A DNA stretch of 64,000 bases from Prauserella rugosa (GTDB lineage: Bacteria > Actinomycetota > Actinomycetes > Mycobacteriales > Pseudonocardiaceae): NCBI RefSeq assembly GCF_000719975.1, contig NZ_JOIJ01000003.1, positions 186,001 through 250,000 on the forward strand, given 5' to 3'. Under the pieces are notes generated by a model. The model ran no database searches, had not been told where the DNA came from, and saw nothing but the letters and a program-made list of their open reading frames with translations. Shown here piece by piece: positions 9,966 through 21,356 of this stretch. A program made the translations under genes and the position numbers. Positions within the stretch are counted from its first letter, which is position 1. Each line of letters opens with the position of its first letter.

Positions 9966-11729
9966 TCAGGCTCCGGCGCCCAGCGCGTCCTGTCCGCCCA
10001 CGGCCGGCACCGTGACCGAGGAACGCTTCACGTTCACCGTGATCCCGGCACCCGGGTCGGGCCGCAGCGTGAAGTCGTGGTCGCTCGAGAGCACGGCGAA
10101 CTCGAGCGCATGGCCCTCCCGCACGACGTAGTCCTGCGGCTGCAGGTCGAACGACAGGCGGTACTGCTGACCGGGGCGGATCGGCGTCGTCTCACCGCGG
10201 TCGTGCCGATTCTGCGGATCCGCCCAGCCACGTGTGACGATCCGCGCCGTGCCGTCGGGCGCGCGGTCGACGAGAACGCCGGTCACGTTCGCCGCGGGCC
10301 GGTCGAACGCGAGCCGCAGGTCGACCGACGGCGTGCCGCTCAGACGTACGTCCCGGTGCATCGCCCCGGTGGCGTAGCGCAAGCGGTGCGGTGAGGCCTC
10401 GGCATCGACGAGGTTCTCGACCTTCTTCGTCGCATCGTCGGTCAGCGACTCGGTCACCGGGCGCCCGCGCAGCGGACCGTCCGGTACCAGTCCCCCGACC
10501 CGGTCACCTCCGGGCCGCAGGTGCAGCTCGGTGTCGGCGGCACCGGCCGCGGGCCAGTCCGCCTCGTCGTGCCACGTCTCGTCCTCGCGCTGCACCGTGG
10601 CCCGCGGTTCGGTGTCGATCCCGTTGTCGACGTCGTACAGGTAGTGCGAGAACCAGCGGTTCAGCGTGCGCAACCACTCGTCCTTGCGCACCGTGTAGGG
10701 GTCGGTGTGGTCGAACTGATGCAGCCAGATCTTCCGTTCGACGCCGTGTCGCGCGAGTGCCGAGTACCACTGCGCCGTCTGCCCGACCTTCACGTTCCAG
10801 TCGGAGAGTCCGTGGACGGCGAGCACCGACGCGCGCACGTCGCCCGCCTTGTCCAGATAGGACCGATGCTGCCAGAACTCGTTGTCGTCGCCGGTGACCC
10901 GGTCCTGCCGATCCGCCAGATCGTCGATCACGGGACGGCAGATCTCGCGGTCGTCGCGGGTGTGGACGTACTCGGCGAGCACATCGGCGTCCTCACCCTG
11001 ATACCCGCCGGGCGCCACGACGGCACCGTTCTCGCGGTAGTAGCCGTACCACTCGGAGATCGCCGCGATCGGCACGATCGTCTCGAGGCCCTCGACCCCC
11101 GTAGCGGCCACCGCGTTCGGCAGCGTGCCGTTGTAGGACACGCCCATCATGGCGGTCTTCCCGGTGGTCCAGTCCGCGGATGCCGGCTCCCCCGACCCCG
11201 TCCGTGCCGCTGCCCTGCCGTTCAACCAGTCCACGACGGACCGGGCTCCGATCGTCTCGTTCTCCCCGCCGGTGGTGGGGCACCCCGTCGAGGCCCCGGT
11301 GCCGAGCGATTCCGCGTACACCACGGCGAACCCGCGAGCCAGCAGGTAGTCCTCGTAGACCGACGTCATCTCGGCGCGCGGCACATGCAGTTCGACGTCG
11401 ACGTCGTGGTTCTCCACCTCGTTGCCACCGGAGAAGTACGGACTGGCGGTGTAGACCACCGGGACGCGCAGCCCACCCTCGGTCGCCCGCGGGCGGACCA
11501 CGCGCACGTGGACCTCGTCGTCCTGGCCGTCGCGGTCGCTGTCGACCGGGGCCCGTACCCACAGTTCGTCGCGCACGACGTCGTCCGGATCGAACACGGG
11601 CTGGGCCTGTCCACCGGAGAACACCGGCCCGCCCGGAGGTGCGGCGTGGACGGCGGGGGCCGTCAGCGCCGCGGTCAGGACGGCGGCCACCACGGGGGCG
11701 ATGATCGGAACGAGACGTCGGGATCTCAA
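9966..11729 (-). CDS. secreted Xaa-Pro dipeptidyl-peptidase-type hydrolase (S15 / CocE-NonD)
   Basis: A 587-aa exported alpha/beta hydrolase. Residues 1-29 are a Sec signal peptide (RSRRLVPIIAPVV, then PAVHA before APPGG). The catalytic domain carries the nucleophile GVSYNGT (Ser198), an acid candidate in HGLSDWNVK, and the His in HQFDHTDPY. A C-terminal galactose-binding-like beta domain (about 370-575) is typical of X-Pro dipeptidyl-peptidases. The start is TTG with gaggtg 7 bp upstream; no ATG/GTG lies near the signal peptide. It probably releases Xaa-Pro dipeptides from extracellular peptides. The gap to 12004 separates it from a divergent gene. Confidence 0.85.
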   Translation of the reverse strand: MRSRRLVPIIAPVVAAVLTAALTAPAVHAAPPGGPVFSGGQAQPVFDPDDVVRDELWVRAPVDSDRDGQDDEVHVRVVRPRATEGGLRVPVVYTASPYFSGGNEVENHDVDVELHVPRAEMTSVYEDYLLARGFAVVYAESLGTGASTGCPTTGGENETIGARSVVDWLNGRAAARTGSGEPASADWTTGKTAMMGVSYNGTLPNAVAATGVEGLETIVPIAAISEWYGYYRENGAVVAPGGYQGEDADVLAEYVHTRDDREICRPVIDDLADRQDRVTGDDNEFWQHRSYLDKAGDVRASVLAVHGLSDWNVKVGQTAQWYSALARHGVERKIWLHQFDHTDPYTVRKDEWLRTLNRWFSHYLYDVDNGIDTEPRATVQREDETWHDEADWPAAGAADTELHLRPGGDRVGGLVPDGPLRGRPVTESLTDDATKKVENLVDAEASPHRLRYATGAMHRDVRLSGTPSVDLRLAFDRPAANVTGVLVDRAPDGTARIVTRGWADPQNRHDRGETTPIRPGQQYRLSFDLQPQDYVVREGHALEFAVLSSDHDFTLRPDPGAGITVNVKRSSVTVPAVGGQDALGAGA

Positions 11730-12004
11730 CGCAGGGCACCTCGATTGGATCGTGGGACGGAATCGGACCGGGCGACGCGTGCGCGGTCACGCGATCGCGG
11801 CGCCGTTCCCGTTCGTCCCGCGATCGGCGTCCCACACCACCGCCGTCCCGTCCTCGAGCGGGTCGACTGTTCCCGGATCCGCCCGTGGTGTCAAGAATGC
11901 GCATTGTGGGGCCGTAGCGGGGAAATCACCGACGTACGTCGCGGGCCGAACGGGTGTGCTCGCTGCCCCGAGCGCGATCGGCCCCGTGCCTGGACGATGG
12001 AGGT

Positions 12005-12925
12005 ATGAGACTTCGCGTCGTCACCGCGGGGGTGCTCGCCGGAGCGGTGCTGGCGGCGGGTGTCACGGTCGCGACCGAGAACGGGGCCGAGAACGCGGAA
12101 TCCGGGGACCGTTCGGCCGTCGCCGCGGCCCCACCGCGCACCCCGGACTCCCGCGCGAGCCAGGGACGTACCCCCGAGGCCCTGTCCTCCCCGGACCAAC
12201 GACGGCGGACCGCCGAGGCCGTCACCGGCGCCGTGACCGCGGCCGTGCCCGGAACGACGACGGGACTCGCCGTCTACGACCGCGACGAGGACTCGGTCGT
12301 CGTCGGCTCCGAGGCCGACCGGCCGTTCCGCACCGCCTCCGTCGTCAAACTGCTCATCGCGATCGACGTGCTGAGCCGGCACGACTGGCGCACGCCCGAT
12401 GCGGCCACGGCCAGGGACGTGACGACCATGCTGGCCGCCAGCGACGACACCGCAGCCACGGCGCTGTGGTCGCGCCACGGGGACGTCGCCGTCGTCGACC
12501 GTGCCGCGGCGCTGCTGCGGCTGTCGGACACCACGCCTCCCGACGACCCCGAACAATGGGAGCTCACCCGCATGAGCCCCACCGACATCGTGCGCACCTA
12601 CGCCTACGTCGAGGCCCACATGCCCCGCCCGGCCCGCGACCTGGTGCTCGACGCGCTCGACAACTTCGCCGCCACCGCCAGCGACGGGTTCGACCAGCGG
12701 TTCGGCCTGCCCGCCGCGTTCGGCGAGCGGACGTGGGCGGTCAAACAGGGGTGGATGCCGGTCAGCGGCGAGGTCGTGCTCAACACCACCGGCGTCGTCG
12801 GATCCGGCAGCCGATACCTCGTGGCACTGCTGGCCGAGTTCCCCGCAGGCACGGACTTCGGCACCGCGCGCGCCGCGCTGACGAGCGGTGCCGACCGGCT
12901 GGCCGCAGCGCTGGTCACCCGCTGA
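12005..12925 (+). CDS. serine hydrolase, beta-lactamase / penicillin-binding fold, exported
   Basis: A 306-aa class-A beta-lactamase-like protein. Residues 1-27 form a signal peptide or anchor (MRLRVVTAGVLAGAVLAAGV). The SxxK motif is SVVK (Ser112, Lys115). The SxN position reads SDD (146-148) rather than SDN. The KTG position reads KQG (247-249). The altered second and third motifs make true beta-lactamase activity doubtful; this group is often annotated only as serine hydrolase. ATG 12005 follows gatggaggt, a good ribosome-binding site. The next gene starts 29 bp downstream. Confidence 0.75.
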   Translation: MRLRVVTAGVLAGAVLAAGVTVATENGAENAESGDRSAVAAAPPRTPDSRASQGRTPEALSSPDQRRRTAEAVTGAVTAAVPGTTTGLAVYDRDEDSVVVGSEADRPFRTASVVKLLIAIDVLSRHDWRTPDAATARDVTTMLAASDDTAATALWSRHGDVAVVDRAAALLRLSDTTPPDDPEQWELTRMSPTDIVRTYAYVEAHMPRPARDLVLDALDNFAATASDGFDQRFGLPAAFGERTWAVKQGWMPVSGEVVLNTTGVVGSGSRYLVALLAEFPAGTDFGTARAALTSGADRLAAALVTR

Positions 12926-12954
12926 CCCGGCCGCCGTCCTGGCAGACTGGCCGC

Positions 12955-14973
12955 ATGACCGACGAAGCCCCCGACGATCCCTATCTCTGGCTCGAGGACG
13001 TCACCGGCGACGACGCCCTCGACTGGGTGCGTGCCCGCAACGCGGAGACGACGGCGACCTACACCGACCGGCCGCGGTTCGCCGCACTCCGCGACGAGAT
13101 CCGCGAGGCCCTCGACGCCGACGACCGCATCCCGTACGTGCGCAGGCGCGGTGAGTTCCTCTACAACTTCTGGCGCGATGCCGACCACCCACGAGGTCTG
13201 TGGCGCCGCACCACCTTGGAGCAGTACCGCGAAGCGGCCCCGGAATGGGACGTGCTCATCGACGTCGACGCACTCGCCGAGGCGGAGGGCGAGAACTGGG
13301 TGTGGCAGGGCGCGGCCGTGCTGCGGCCCACGTTCGACCGCTGCCTCGTCGAACTGTCCCGGGGTGGGGCCGATGCCACGGTGGTGCGCGAGTTCGACCT
13401 GGAGCGCAGGGAGTTCGTCGAGGACGGCTTCCAACTGCCGGAGGCCAAGAGCTCGGTGAGCTGGATCGACGCCGACCACATCTACGTGGGCACCGACACC
13501 GGCGAGGGCTCCCTCACCGACTCGGGCTACCCGCGGGTGGTGAAACGTTGGCGCCGCGGTACGCCCCTCGCCGAGGCCGAGACCGTGTTCGAGGGCAAGC
13601 CCGAGGACGTCGCCGTGCGAGCCTTCCACGACCCGACCGAAGACTGGGAACGCGACTTCGTCCGCCGCGCCGTGGAGTTCTACCGCAGCGAGCTGTACCT
13701 GCTCTCCGGCGACGAGCTGACCCGGGTCGACGTCCCGGACGACGCCGTGGCTTCGGTGCACCGCGAGTGGCTGCTGGTGCGCACCCGCAGTCCGTGGGGC
13801 GACTATCCGGCCGGTGCGCTGCTGGCGGCGCGGTTCGACGACTTCATGGCCGGTGACCGCACCATGACCGTCCTGTTCGAACCGCAGGCGGGCACCTCGC
13901 TCGACTACTACGCCTGGACCCGGAACCACCTGATCGTCGGCACGCTCAGCGACGTCAAGACCCGGCTGCGAGTGCTCACCCCCGAGGCGGGCGGCTGGCG
14001 GGACGAACCGCTCACCGGCGTTCCGGACGTCGGCAGCGTCGACCTCGTCGACACCGAGCCCGACGCCGACGACGAGTTCCTGCTCGAGGTCACCGGGTTC
14101 ACCCAGCCGTCGTCACTCGTGCGCGGCGTCGTCGGCGGCGAACGCGAGACGCTCAAACAGGCTCCCGCCCGGTTCGACGCGGACGGGCTCACCACCGAAC
14201 AGCACTTCGCCACGTCCGACGACGGAACGCGCATCCCCTACTTCGTGGTGCGCAGGCCCGGCGCCGAACCGGGGCCCACGCTGCTCGGCGGGTACGGCGG
14301 GTTCGAGGTGTCGCAGACGCCGTACTACAGCGCCATCATCGGCCGGGCCTGGCTGGCCCGCGGGGGCACCTACGTGCTGGCGAACATCCGGGGCGGCGGC
14401 GAGTACGGGCCGGACTGGCACAACCAGGCGATCAAACAGCACCGGCACCGCGTGTACGAGGATTTCGCCGCCGTGGCACGGGATCTGTCCGAACGCGGCA
14501 TCACGACCCCGAACCGGCTCGGCATCCAGGGCGGCAGCAACGGCGGCCTCCTGATGGGCGTGATGCTCACGCGCTACCCCGAACTGTTCGGCGCCGTCGT
14601 GTGCCAGGTGCCGCTGCTCGACATGCGCCGTTACCACCGGCTGCTGGCGGGTGCCTCGTGGATGGCCGAGTACGGCGATCCCGACGACCCCGACCAGTGG
14701 GCCTACCTCAGCGCGTACTCGCCCTACCACAACGTCCGAGGTGGACAGTCGTATCCGCCACTGCTCATGCTGACATCCACACGCGACGACCGGGTGCATC
14801 CCGCGCACGCCCGCAAGATGGTGGCGCGACTGTTGGCCGAGGGCTACTCGCCCGAGAACGTCCGCTACTACGAGAACATCGAGGGCGGCCACGGCGGCGC
14901 CGCCGACAACGCACAGCTCGCGTTCAAGTCGGCACTCGCCTACGAGTTCCTGTGGGAGCGCCTCTCCGACTGA
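12955..14973 (+). CDS. prolyl oligopeptidase family serine peptidase (S9A)
   Basis: A 672-aa cytoplasmic-type S9 peptidase. The N-terminus MTDEAPDDPYLWLEDV is typical of the family. Residues about 70-420 form the beta-propeller, and the C-terminal alpha/beta-hydrolase domain holds the triad: Ser528 in GGSNGG, an Asp in TRDDRVHP (611/612) and His646 in GGHGG. GGYGGF and NIRGGGEYG before the nucleophile are S9A landmarks. It cleaves short proline-containing peptides. A much longer reading frame from 11701 covers the upstream gene in another phase and is rejected; the ATG at 12955 fits the family. There is no signal peptide, unlike its two peptidase-type neighbours. Confidence 0.93.
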   Translation: MTDEAPDDPYLWLEDVTGDDALDWVRARNAETTATYTDRPRFAALRDEIREALDADDRIPYVRRRGEFLYNFWRDADHPRGLWRRTTLEQYREAAPEWDVLIDVDALAEAEGENWVWQGAAVLRPTFDRCLVELSRGGADATVVREFDLERREFVEDGFQLPEAKSSVSWIDADHIYVGTDTGEGSLTDSGYPRVVKRWRRGTPLAEAETVFEGKPEDVAVRAFHDPTEDWERDFVRRAVEFYRSELYLLSGDELTRVDVPDDAVASVHREWLLVRTRSPWGDYPAGALLAARFDDFMAGDRTMTVLFEPQAGTSLDYYAWTRNHLIVGTLSDVKTRLRVLTPEAGGWRDEPLTGVPDVGSVDLVDTEPDADDEFLLEVTGFTQPSSLVRGVVGGERETLKQAPARFDADGLTTEQHFATSDDGTRIPYFVVRRPGAEPGPTLLGGYGGFEVSQTPYYSAIIGRAWLARGGTYVLANIRGGGEYGPDWHNQAIKQHRHRVYEDFAAVARDLSERGITTPNRLGIQGGSNGGLLMGVMLTRYPELFGAVVCQVPLLDMRRYHRLLAGASWMAEYGDPDDPDQWAYLSAYSPYHNVRGGQSYPPLLMLTSTRDDRVHPAHARKMVARLLAEGYSPENVRYYENIEGGHGGAADNAQLAFKSALAYEFLWERLSD

Positions 14974-14999
14974 CGGCACACCCGACCGGCCGACGGAGA

Positions 15000-15039
15000 A
15001 CGGGCCGGGAACCACGTCGTGGCGTGGTTCCCGGCCCGT
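15000..15039. terminator. bidirectional hairpin terminator
   Basis: A perfect 17-bp inverted repeat (arms 15000-15016 and 15023-15039, loop tcgtgg) lies between the convergent prolyl oligopeptidase and lysozyme-like genes. No T-run follows on either strand. Its position and stem strength support a shared terminator. Confidence 0.8.
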
Positions 15040-15057
15040 GCCGGTCCGCGGGGCGGA

Positions 15058-15633
15058 TCAGGATGCCGCTTCGCCGGTCAGTTCCTGCGCGCGCGCCTGC
15101 AGCTCGAGCGCGATCGGCTCGGCCTCGTCGTACCGGTCGGGGTAGGCCGACCGCTGCACGGTCTGCGCGACCTGACCCGCGGTGTAGTCCGGGTTGGCGG
15201 CGTCGACCTCGATGGCGCCCGGCGTGCTGTCCGACGGGTTGCCGTGCAGGAAGTCGTAGGTCGCCAGCTCGGGGTCGCCGGCGTTGACCCAACCGAAGTC
15301 CGGCCGCTGCTGGAACACACCGATCGACGACTGGTCGCCGCAGTCGAGGTCGTTGGCGTGGGATTCCACCCAGGCCGCCTCGTACGTCGCCAGGCGCACC
15401 TTGTCGGTGGCTTCCTCGGCGTCGAGCACGTTCTCGATGACGATGAGAACGTTGTCGTCGGCGTCCGGCGGCACCTCGCAGTTCATGTGCACGGAGCCCT
15501 CGGTGGCCGGGATGTGGTTGCCGGGAGCCAGCAGCGCGTCGTAGCCCTCGCTCGCCGCCGCCGGTGCCGCCATGCCGAGCGCCATCGCCGACGCGGCCAC
15601 ACCGGTGAGCAGCCCGGTTGTCAGTTTCTTCAT
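15058..15633 (-). CDS. secreted lysozyme-like / transglycosylase-like protein
   Basis: A 191-aa exported protein. MKKLTTGLLTGVAASAMALG and PAAAS make a Sec signal peptide (about 1-27). The core YEAAWVESHANDLDCGDQSS followed by IGVFQQRPDFGW matches a lysozyme-fold segment often fused to peptidases in actinobacteria and their phages; the Glu in WVES is the plausible catalytic acid. Two cysteines could form a disulfide. No cell-wall-binding domain is attached, so substrate targeting is unclear. The 405-bp upstream gap (15634-16038) contains no gene; it holds this gene's promoter region and the nrdJ terminator. Confidence 0.6.
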   Translation of the reverse strand: MKKLTTGLLTGVAASAMALGMAAPAAASEGYDALLAPGNHIPATEGSVHMNCEVPPDADDNVLIVIENVLDAEEATDKVRLATYEAAWVESHANDLDCGDQSSIGVFQQRPDFGWVNAGDPELATYDFLHGNPSDSTPGAIEVDAANPDYTAGQVAQTVQRSAYPDRYDEAEPIALELQARAQELTGEAAS

Positions 15634-15938
15634 GCCGTCCCTTCCATAGGTGGGGTAGTCCTACGAGCAGGTGAAGTGACGTGCTCGAGTCGCCGGCGTC
15701 GGTGGTCACTCCGTGGAGTCGGTACCGCCGATGCCGTGACCGCCCTCACGCTATGGGCGACCGGTACCCGCCGAATACACACGAAAGTTCCTAACTCGCA
15801 GAACGCACACCCCGCGAAAGTCACACGACCGAGGGCATATTGCGCCCGTTCGTGTCCGGTTGGCGGCGGTGTGCCGGGATCGCGACGAACGGCGTGGGCC
15901 GCTTCGACCACACCGGCGAGAACCTGCGCATACGACAA

Positions 15939-15973
15939 CGCGGGCAGGAGATCGGCGTGATCTCCTGCCCGCG
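15939..15973 (-). terminator. hairpin terminator after nrdJ
   Basis: A perfect 15-bp stem (arms 15939-15953 and 15959-15973, loop ggcgt) lies 66 bp beyond the nrdJ stop. It is the likely end of the nrdR-nrdJ transcript. Confidence 0.7.
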
Positions 15974-16038
15974 TCGGGCCGGCTCACCGGTGGTTCGTCA
16001 CCGGCGGTTCACCGGTTTCCTCTGTGACTGCCGGTTGG

Positions 16039-18906
<2,868 letters not shown>

Positions 18907-18985
18907 GACTCCCACTCCCGCGATTGGCACCAAGCGGCGACGTCAGTCGTCGTCCGCGTTCTTCCCGCTGACCGGCTGAGACGAC

Positions 18986-19447
18986 TCAGTCGGTCGAATC
19001 CGCAATCGCCTGGCGAAGGTCCGTGATCTCCTTCTCGAAGTCCTCGATGGAGGAGAACGAGCGGTACACGCTCGCGAAGCGCAGATATGCCACAGCGTCC
19101 AGTTCCTGCAGCGGACCGAGGATCGCCAGTCCCACCTCGTGGCTCGGAATCTCCGCCACACCGGCCGCCCGCACCGACTCCTCGACGCGCTGCGCGAGCT
19201 GCTGCAACGCGTCGTCGTCGACGGGACGGCCCTGGCAGGCCCGGCGCACTCCCCGAACCACCTTGTCCCTGCTGAACTGTTCCGTGACCCCGGATCGTTT
19301 GACGACGGCGAGCACCATCGACTCCGAGGTCGTGAACCGGCGGCCGCACTTCGAGCACGAACGCCGGCGCCGGATCGCCTGTCCTTCGTCCACCTCACGG
19401 GAGTCGACGACGCGGGATTCGGCATGCCTGCAGAACGGGCATCGCAT
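18986..19447 (-). CDS. nrdR: transcriptional repressor NrdR
   Basis: A 153-aa NrdR. The N-terminal zinc ribbon has Cys3, Cys6, Cys31 and Cys34 (MRCPFC, then SCSKCGRRF). An ATP-cone domain follows (about 46-136), starting [19 protein letters not shown]. NrdR senses ATP/dATP and represses ribonucleotide reductase genes at paired NrdR boxes; a candidate pair sits upstream of this gene. The start MRCPFC is universal in the family, so the seven extra codons upstream were excluded. It is the first gene of nrdR-nrdJ. Synteny nrdR - LysM gene - lexA matches Mycobacterium tuberculosis Rv2718c-Rv2719c-Rv2720. Confidence 0.97.
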   Translation of the reverse strand: MRCPFCRHAESRVVDSREVDEGQAIRRRRSCSKCGRRFTTSESMVLAVVKRSGVTEQFSRDKVVRGVRRACQGRPVDDDALQQLAQRVEESVRAAGVAEIPSHEVGLAILGPLQELDAVAYLRFASVYRSFSSIEDFEKEITDLRQAIADSTD

Positions 19448-19674
19448 GACCGAACACCTCCCCTTCACGTTTCGACCCGGTCACCATCTCGGTGGCCGGT
19501 GATCGCCGCTGTGCCGTCCACGACACCGTCACGATCGTGGCGGGCCGCCGGCGACTCTCCGCAGAGCTATTTCAGCTCCATCGACACTCGATCACCCGAC
19601 CTCGCGACTGGTGATCGATCTGTGGATACCCGGTGGGTGAAGTCCAGCGAACTGTGGATAACTCTGACGAGTGT

Positions 19675-19721
19675 ACCCCAACTTGTGGACCAACTACAGC
19701 CGTGTAACTACTAGATGTGGG
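19675..19721 (-). promoter_or_regulatory. candidate tandem NrdR boxes upstream of nrdR-nrdJ
   Basis: On the + strand the sites read ccccaacttgtgg (19676-19688) and ctactagatgtgg (19708-19720). Their shared tgtgg ends are 32 bp apart, close to three helical turns, the spacing typical of paired NrdR boxes. Each keeps the outer C and G of the NrdR consensus at the right 10-bp distance, but the cores are degenerate. The rest of the 334-bp region between nrdR and the small ORF at 19782 is relatively AT-rich and shows no gene. Confidence 0.5.
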
Positions 19722-19781
19722 GGTTGACCTTAAGAGCGGACCCAGGCGTCGCGCAAGCTGACACAGCCTTCCGACACGTGA

Positions 19782-20144
19782 TCACCGACATAGCTCACCG
19801 CCACGGGTGAGCTTTGCCGCGCAGCGCCGGGCGAACCGGACAGCTGCCTCGACGTCGCCGCCACGGGCCGCGATCACGCCGTCGCCCAGCGCCGCGGCAG
19901 ACGACGGTGCCCCGGCCTTGGGGCCTTGGGGCCTTGGGGCCTTGGGGCCTTGGGGCCTTGGGGTCTTGCGGATCTTGCGGGGTTTGCGGGGTTTGCGGAT
20001 CTTGAGGGACTTGCGGGGCTTGCGGAGACGCCGGTGCCTTGACGAGACGCCACCGCCGCGGGGCGGGGCGCACAGGCGACGCCCAGGCGGTTCGAGGCTG
20101 CTGAAGCTCAGGCGACGCCGCCACGCGAAGGACGAACGGTACAT
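19782..20144 (-). CDS. small basic Lys/Arg/Pro-rich protein, hypothetical
   Basis: A possible 120-aa protein. The ATG at 20144 has ggagtgcgg directly upstream. The N-terminus begins MYRSSFAWRRRLSFSSLEP. The middle is built of three-residue repeats (RKPRKSLKIRKPRKPRKIRK) followed by an eight-residue repeat (PRPQGPKA). The C-terminus (LGDGVIAARGGDVEAAVRFA) has good high-GC codon use and looks protein-like. The repeats come from 9-bp and 8-bp DNA tandem repeats, and an 8-bp unit shifts the frame when copy number changes. No homolog is recognised. It could be noncoding: other frames across the repeat are also open. The basic Pro-rich tail recalls nucleoid-associated tails, but that is only a resemblance. 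Confidence 0.35.
   Translation of the reverse strand: MYRSSFAWRRRLSFSSLEPPGRRLCAPPRGGGVSSRHRRLRKPRKSLKIRKPRKPRKIRKTPRPQGPKAPRPQGPKAGAPSSAAALGDGVIAARGGDVEAAVRFARRCAAKLTRGGELCR
19914..20022. repeat. 8-bp x6 then 9-bp x6 tandem repeat
   Basis: From 19921 five perfect gggccttg units run on from a partial unit, then gggtcttg (19961-19968), then six 9-bp units of type cggatcttg or cggggtttg up to 20022. The switch of unit length inside one tract suggests repeated slippage. The tract lies inside the small basic ORF on the minus strand. Confidence 0.9.
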
Positions 20145-20155
20145 CCGCACTCCAG

Positions 20156-20215
20156 AGTCATGAGCGCCGGAGTCACGAGCGCCGCAGTCATGGGCAGTGC
20201 AGTCACGGGCAGCCC
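20156..20215. repeat. 15-bp tandem repeat, four copies
   Basis: Four 15-bp units: agtcatgagcgccgg, agtcacgagcgccgc, agtcatgggcagtgc, agtcacgggcagccc. As at 3166-3225, alternate copies agree best (agtcatg or agtcacg). It occupies half of the gap between the LysM gene and the small basic ORF. Confidence 0.85.
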
Positions 20216-20266
20216 CACCCGAACGTGTTTGACCACACCGATGTGCCGGCGGGGCGGATCGGTGGG

Positions 20267-20926
20267 TCAGCGGCTCGCCGGTACGACGAGAGGCGTCCCG
20301 GCAGCCACCTCGCCACCGGCCAGATCGTTGAGTTCCTGAATACGGGCCACGACCGCGGACGGCTCCACCTCGGGCACGGCGCGTTCGGCCACGTCCCACA
20401 ACGACTCCCCCGCGCCCACGGACACCACCTCCGTGCCGGACGGCACGGGCGCCTCACCCGCTCCGGCGAGTGCGTCGACCGTCAGTCCGAGGCCGACCAC
20501 GCCGAGGAAGACAACCGCGGCGACGGCGGCGAGCAGTCGCCCGCGCGGCACGACGCGTTCGGGAACGACCCGCGAGGGCGCGCACGGCCGGACCCGCGCA
20601 CGTCCGTACGGCCGCGGCACGCCCGCACGACTCGGCGGACGGCGCACCTCTCCCGCCGGCACGACGCGCACCCAACCGACCGAACGACGCCCGCGGACAC
20701 CCGACGGCGCGGCGGTGCCGGGCTCACCCTCCGGGGCGCCCGCAGGTGCCGACAGGTCGTCCACGTCGTCGTACCCGCGCACCGGCGCCCGACGGCGGCC
20801 CGTCCGGGACGCTGACCCCACAGGGCCACCTCTCCCCGGCGCGCCGCCCCTCGGAGCAGCCCTCTTCGGGTCGGAACCCAGCGGGAGAGTCCTCCTCAGG
20901 ACGGCCCGCTCCAGTAACATCGACAT
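20267..20926 (-). CDS. LysM-domain membrane protein, lexA neighbour (Rv2719c/ChiZ- or DivS-like)
   Basis: A 219-aa single-pass membrane protein. A long Arg/Pro/Gly-rich cytoplasmic N-terminus (1-130) precedes one transmembrane helix (RLLAAVAAVVFLGVVGLGLT) and a C-terminal LysM-type domain (VVSVGAGESLWDVAERAVPE ending TPLVVPASR). The location, divergent from lexA and next to nrdR, and an SOS-like box 27 bp upstream match Mycobacterium Rv2719c (ChiZ) and Corynebacterium DivS, damage-induced proteins that block septation or affect cell-wall hydrolysis. It is therefore probably an SOS cell-division inhibitor. The start could be either of two ATGs two codons apart, or the ATG at 20944. Confidence 0.8.
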   Translation of the reverse strand: MSMLLERAVLRRTLPLGSDPKRAAPRGGAPGRGGPVGSASRTGRRRAPVRGYDDVDDLSAPAGAPEGEPGTAAPSGVRGRRSVGWVRVVPAGEVRRPPSRAGVPRPYGRARVRPCAPSRVVPERVVPRGRLLAAVAAVVFLGVVGLGLTVDALAGAGEAPVPSGTEVVSVGAGESLWDVAERAVPEVEPSAVVARIQELNDLAGGEVAAGTPLVVPASR

Positions 20927-20952
20927 GGCCACCTCCTCGAACACGCGGTCGA

Positions 20953-20968
20953 TCGAACGCCTGTACGA
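20953..20968 (-). promoter_or_regulatory. LexA (SOS) box upstream of the LysM gene
   Basis: tcgaacgcctgtacga differs by one base from the actinobacterial palindrome TCGAAC-N4-GTTCGA. It lies 27 bp upstream of the LysM gene start, overlapping its probable promoter. Confidence 0.75.
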
Positions 20969-21015
20969 TGTGTACCAGCCGGGTCCGACAAAATCGAGAG
21001 GGACGCGGCGTGTCG

Positions 21016-21031
21016 TCGAACAAATGTTTGA
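21016..21031 (+). promoter_or_regulatory. LexA (SOS) box of the lexA promoter
   Basis: tcgaacaaatgtttga matches the SOS consensus TCGAAC-N4-GTTCGA at all but one base. It sits 383 bp upstream of the lexA start, so either the leader is long or a second promoter exists. Autoregulation of lexA is the norm. Confidence 0.85.
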
Positions 21032-21178
21032 GATTGTCGGGCGAGCAGGCTAGCGTCGGAGGACAACACGGCGTGCCACACGGTCCTCACAGCCCGTGCA
21101 GCACGGCGCCGAGCCCGGACGCTCCCCGCGCAGGCTTCCTCGTGGACGCGACACCGGCCGGACAACACAAGACACGGT

Positions 21179-21356
21179 GATTACCGGGACACGGCAATTA
21201 CCAGGACAGGGCGATTACCGGGACGCGGGCCAACCGGGAGGCACGGACTCCCGCCGGCCGTCGCCCGCCTGGTACCGCGGACCGGACGGCAGCGTCCACA
21301 CAGCACCCATAGCACCCATAGCTCCACACAGCACCCACAGCACCAACGGCACCGAC
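21179..21356. repeat. tandem repeats in the lexA 5' leader
   Basis: Three 17-bp units (21179-21195, 21196-21212, 21213-21229) of type gattaccgggacacggc are followed at 21302-21356 by a 9-bp repeat of type agcacccat. Both lie between the SOS box and the lexA start. The reading frame stays open and in phase with lexA across them, but the encoded residues are low-complexity and unlike LexA, so this is treated as untranslated leader. No other gene is seen in the 487-bp region 20927-21413. Confidence 0.8.

Noticed and set aside
15700..15830. ECF sigma promoter (ggaac with a downstream gt-rich -10) before the lysozyme-like gene
   Set aside because: The minus strand has ggaac, but the spacing and -10 match poorly; too weak to annotate.
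19448..19781. Cobalamin riboswitch upstream of nrdR-nrdJ
   Set aside because: No B12-box-like element was found. A B12-dependent enzyme would not be expected to be shut off by B12.
19914..20215. CRISPR array
   Set aside because: Units are 8-15 bp and directly adjacent, with no spacers and no cas genes.
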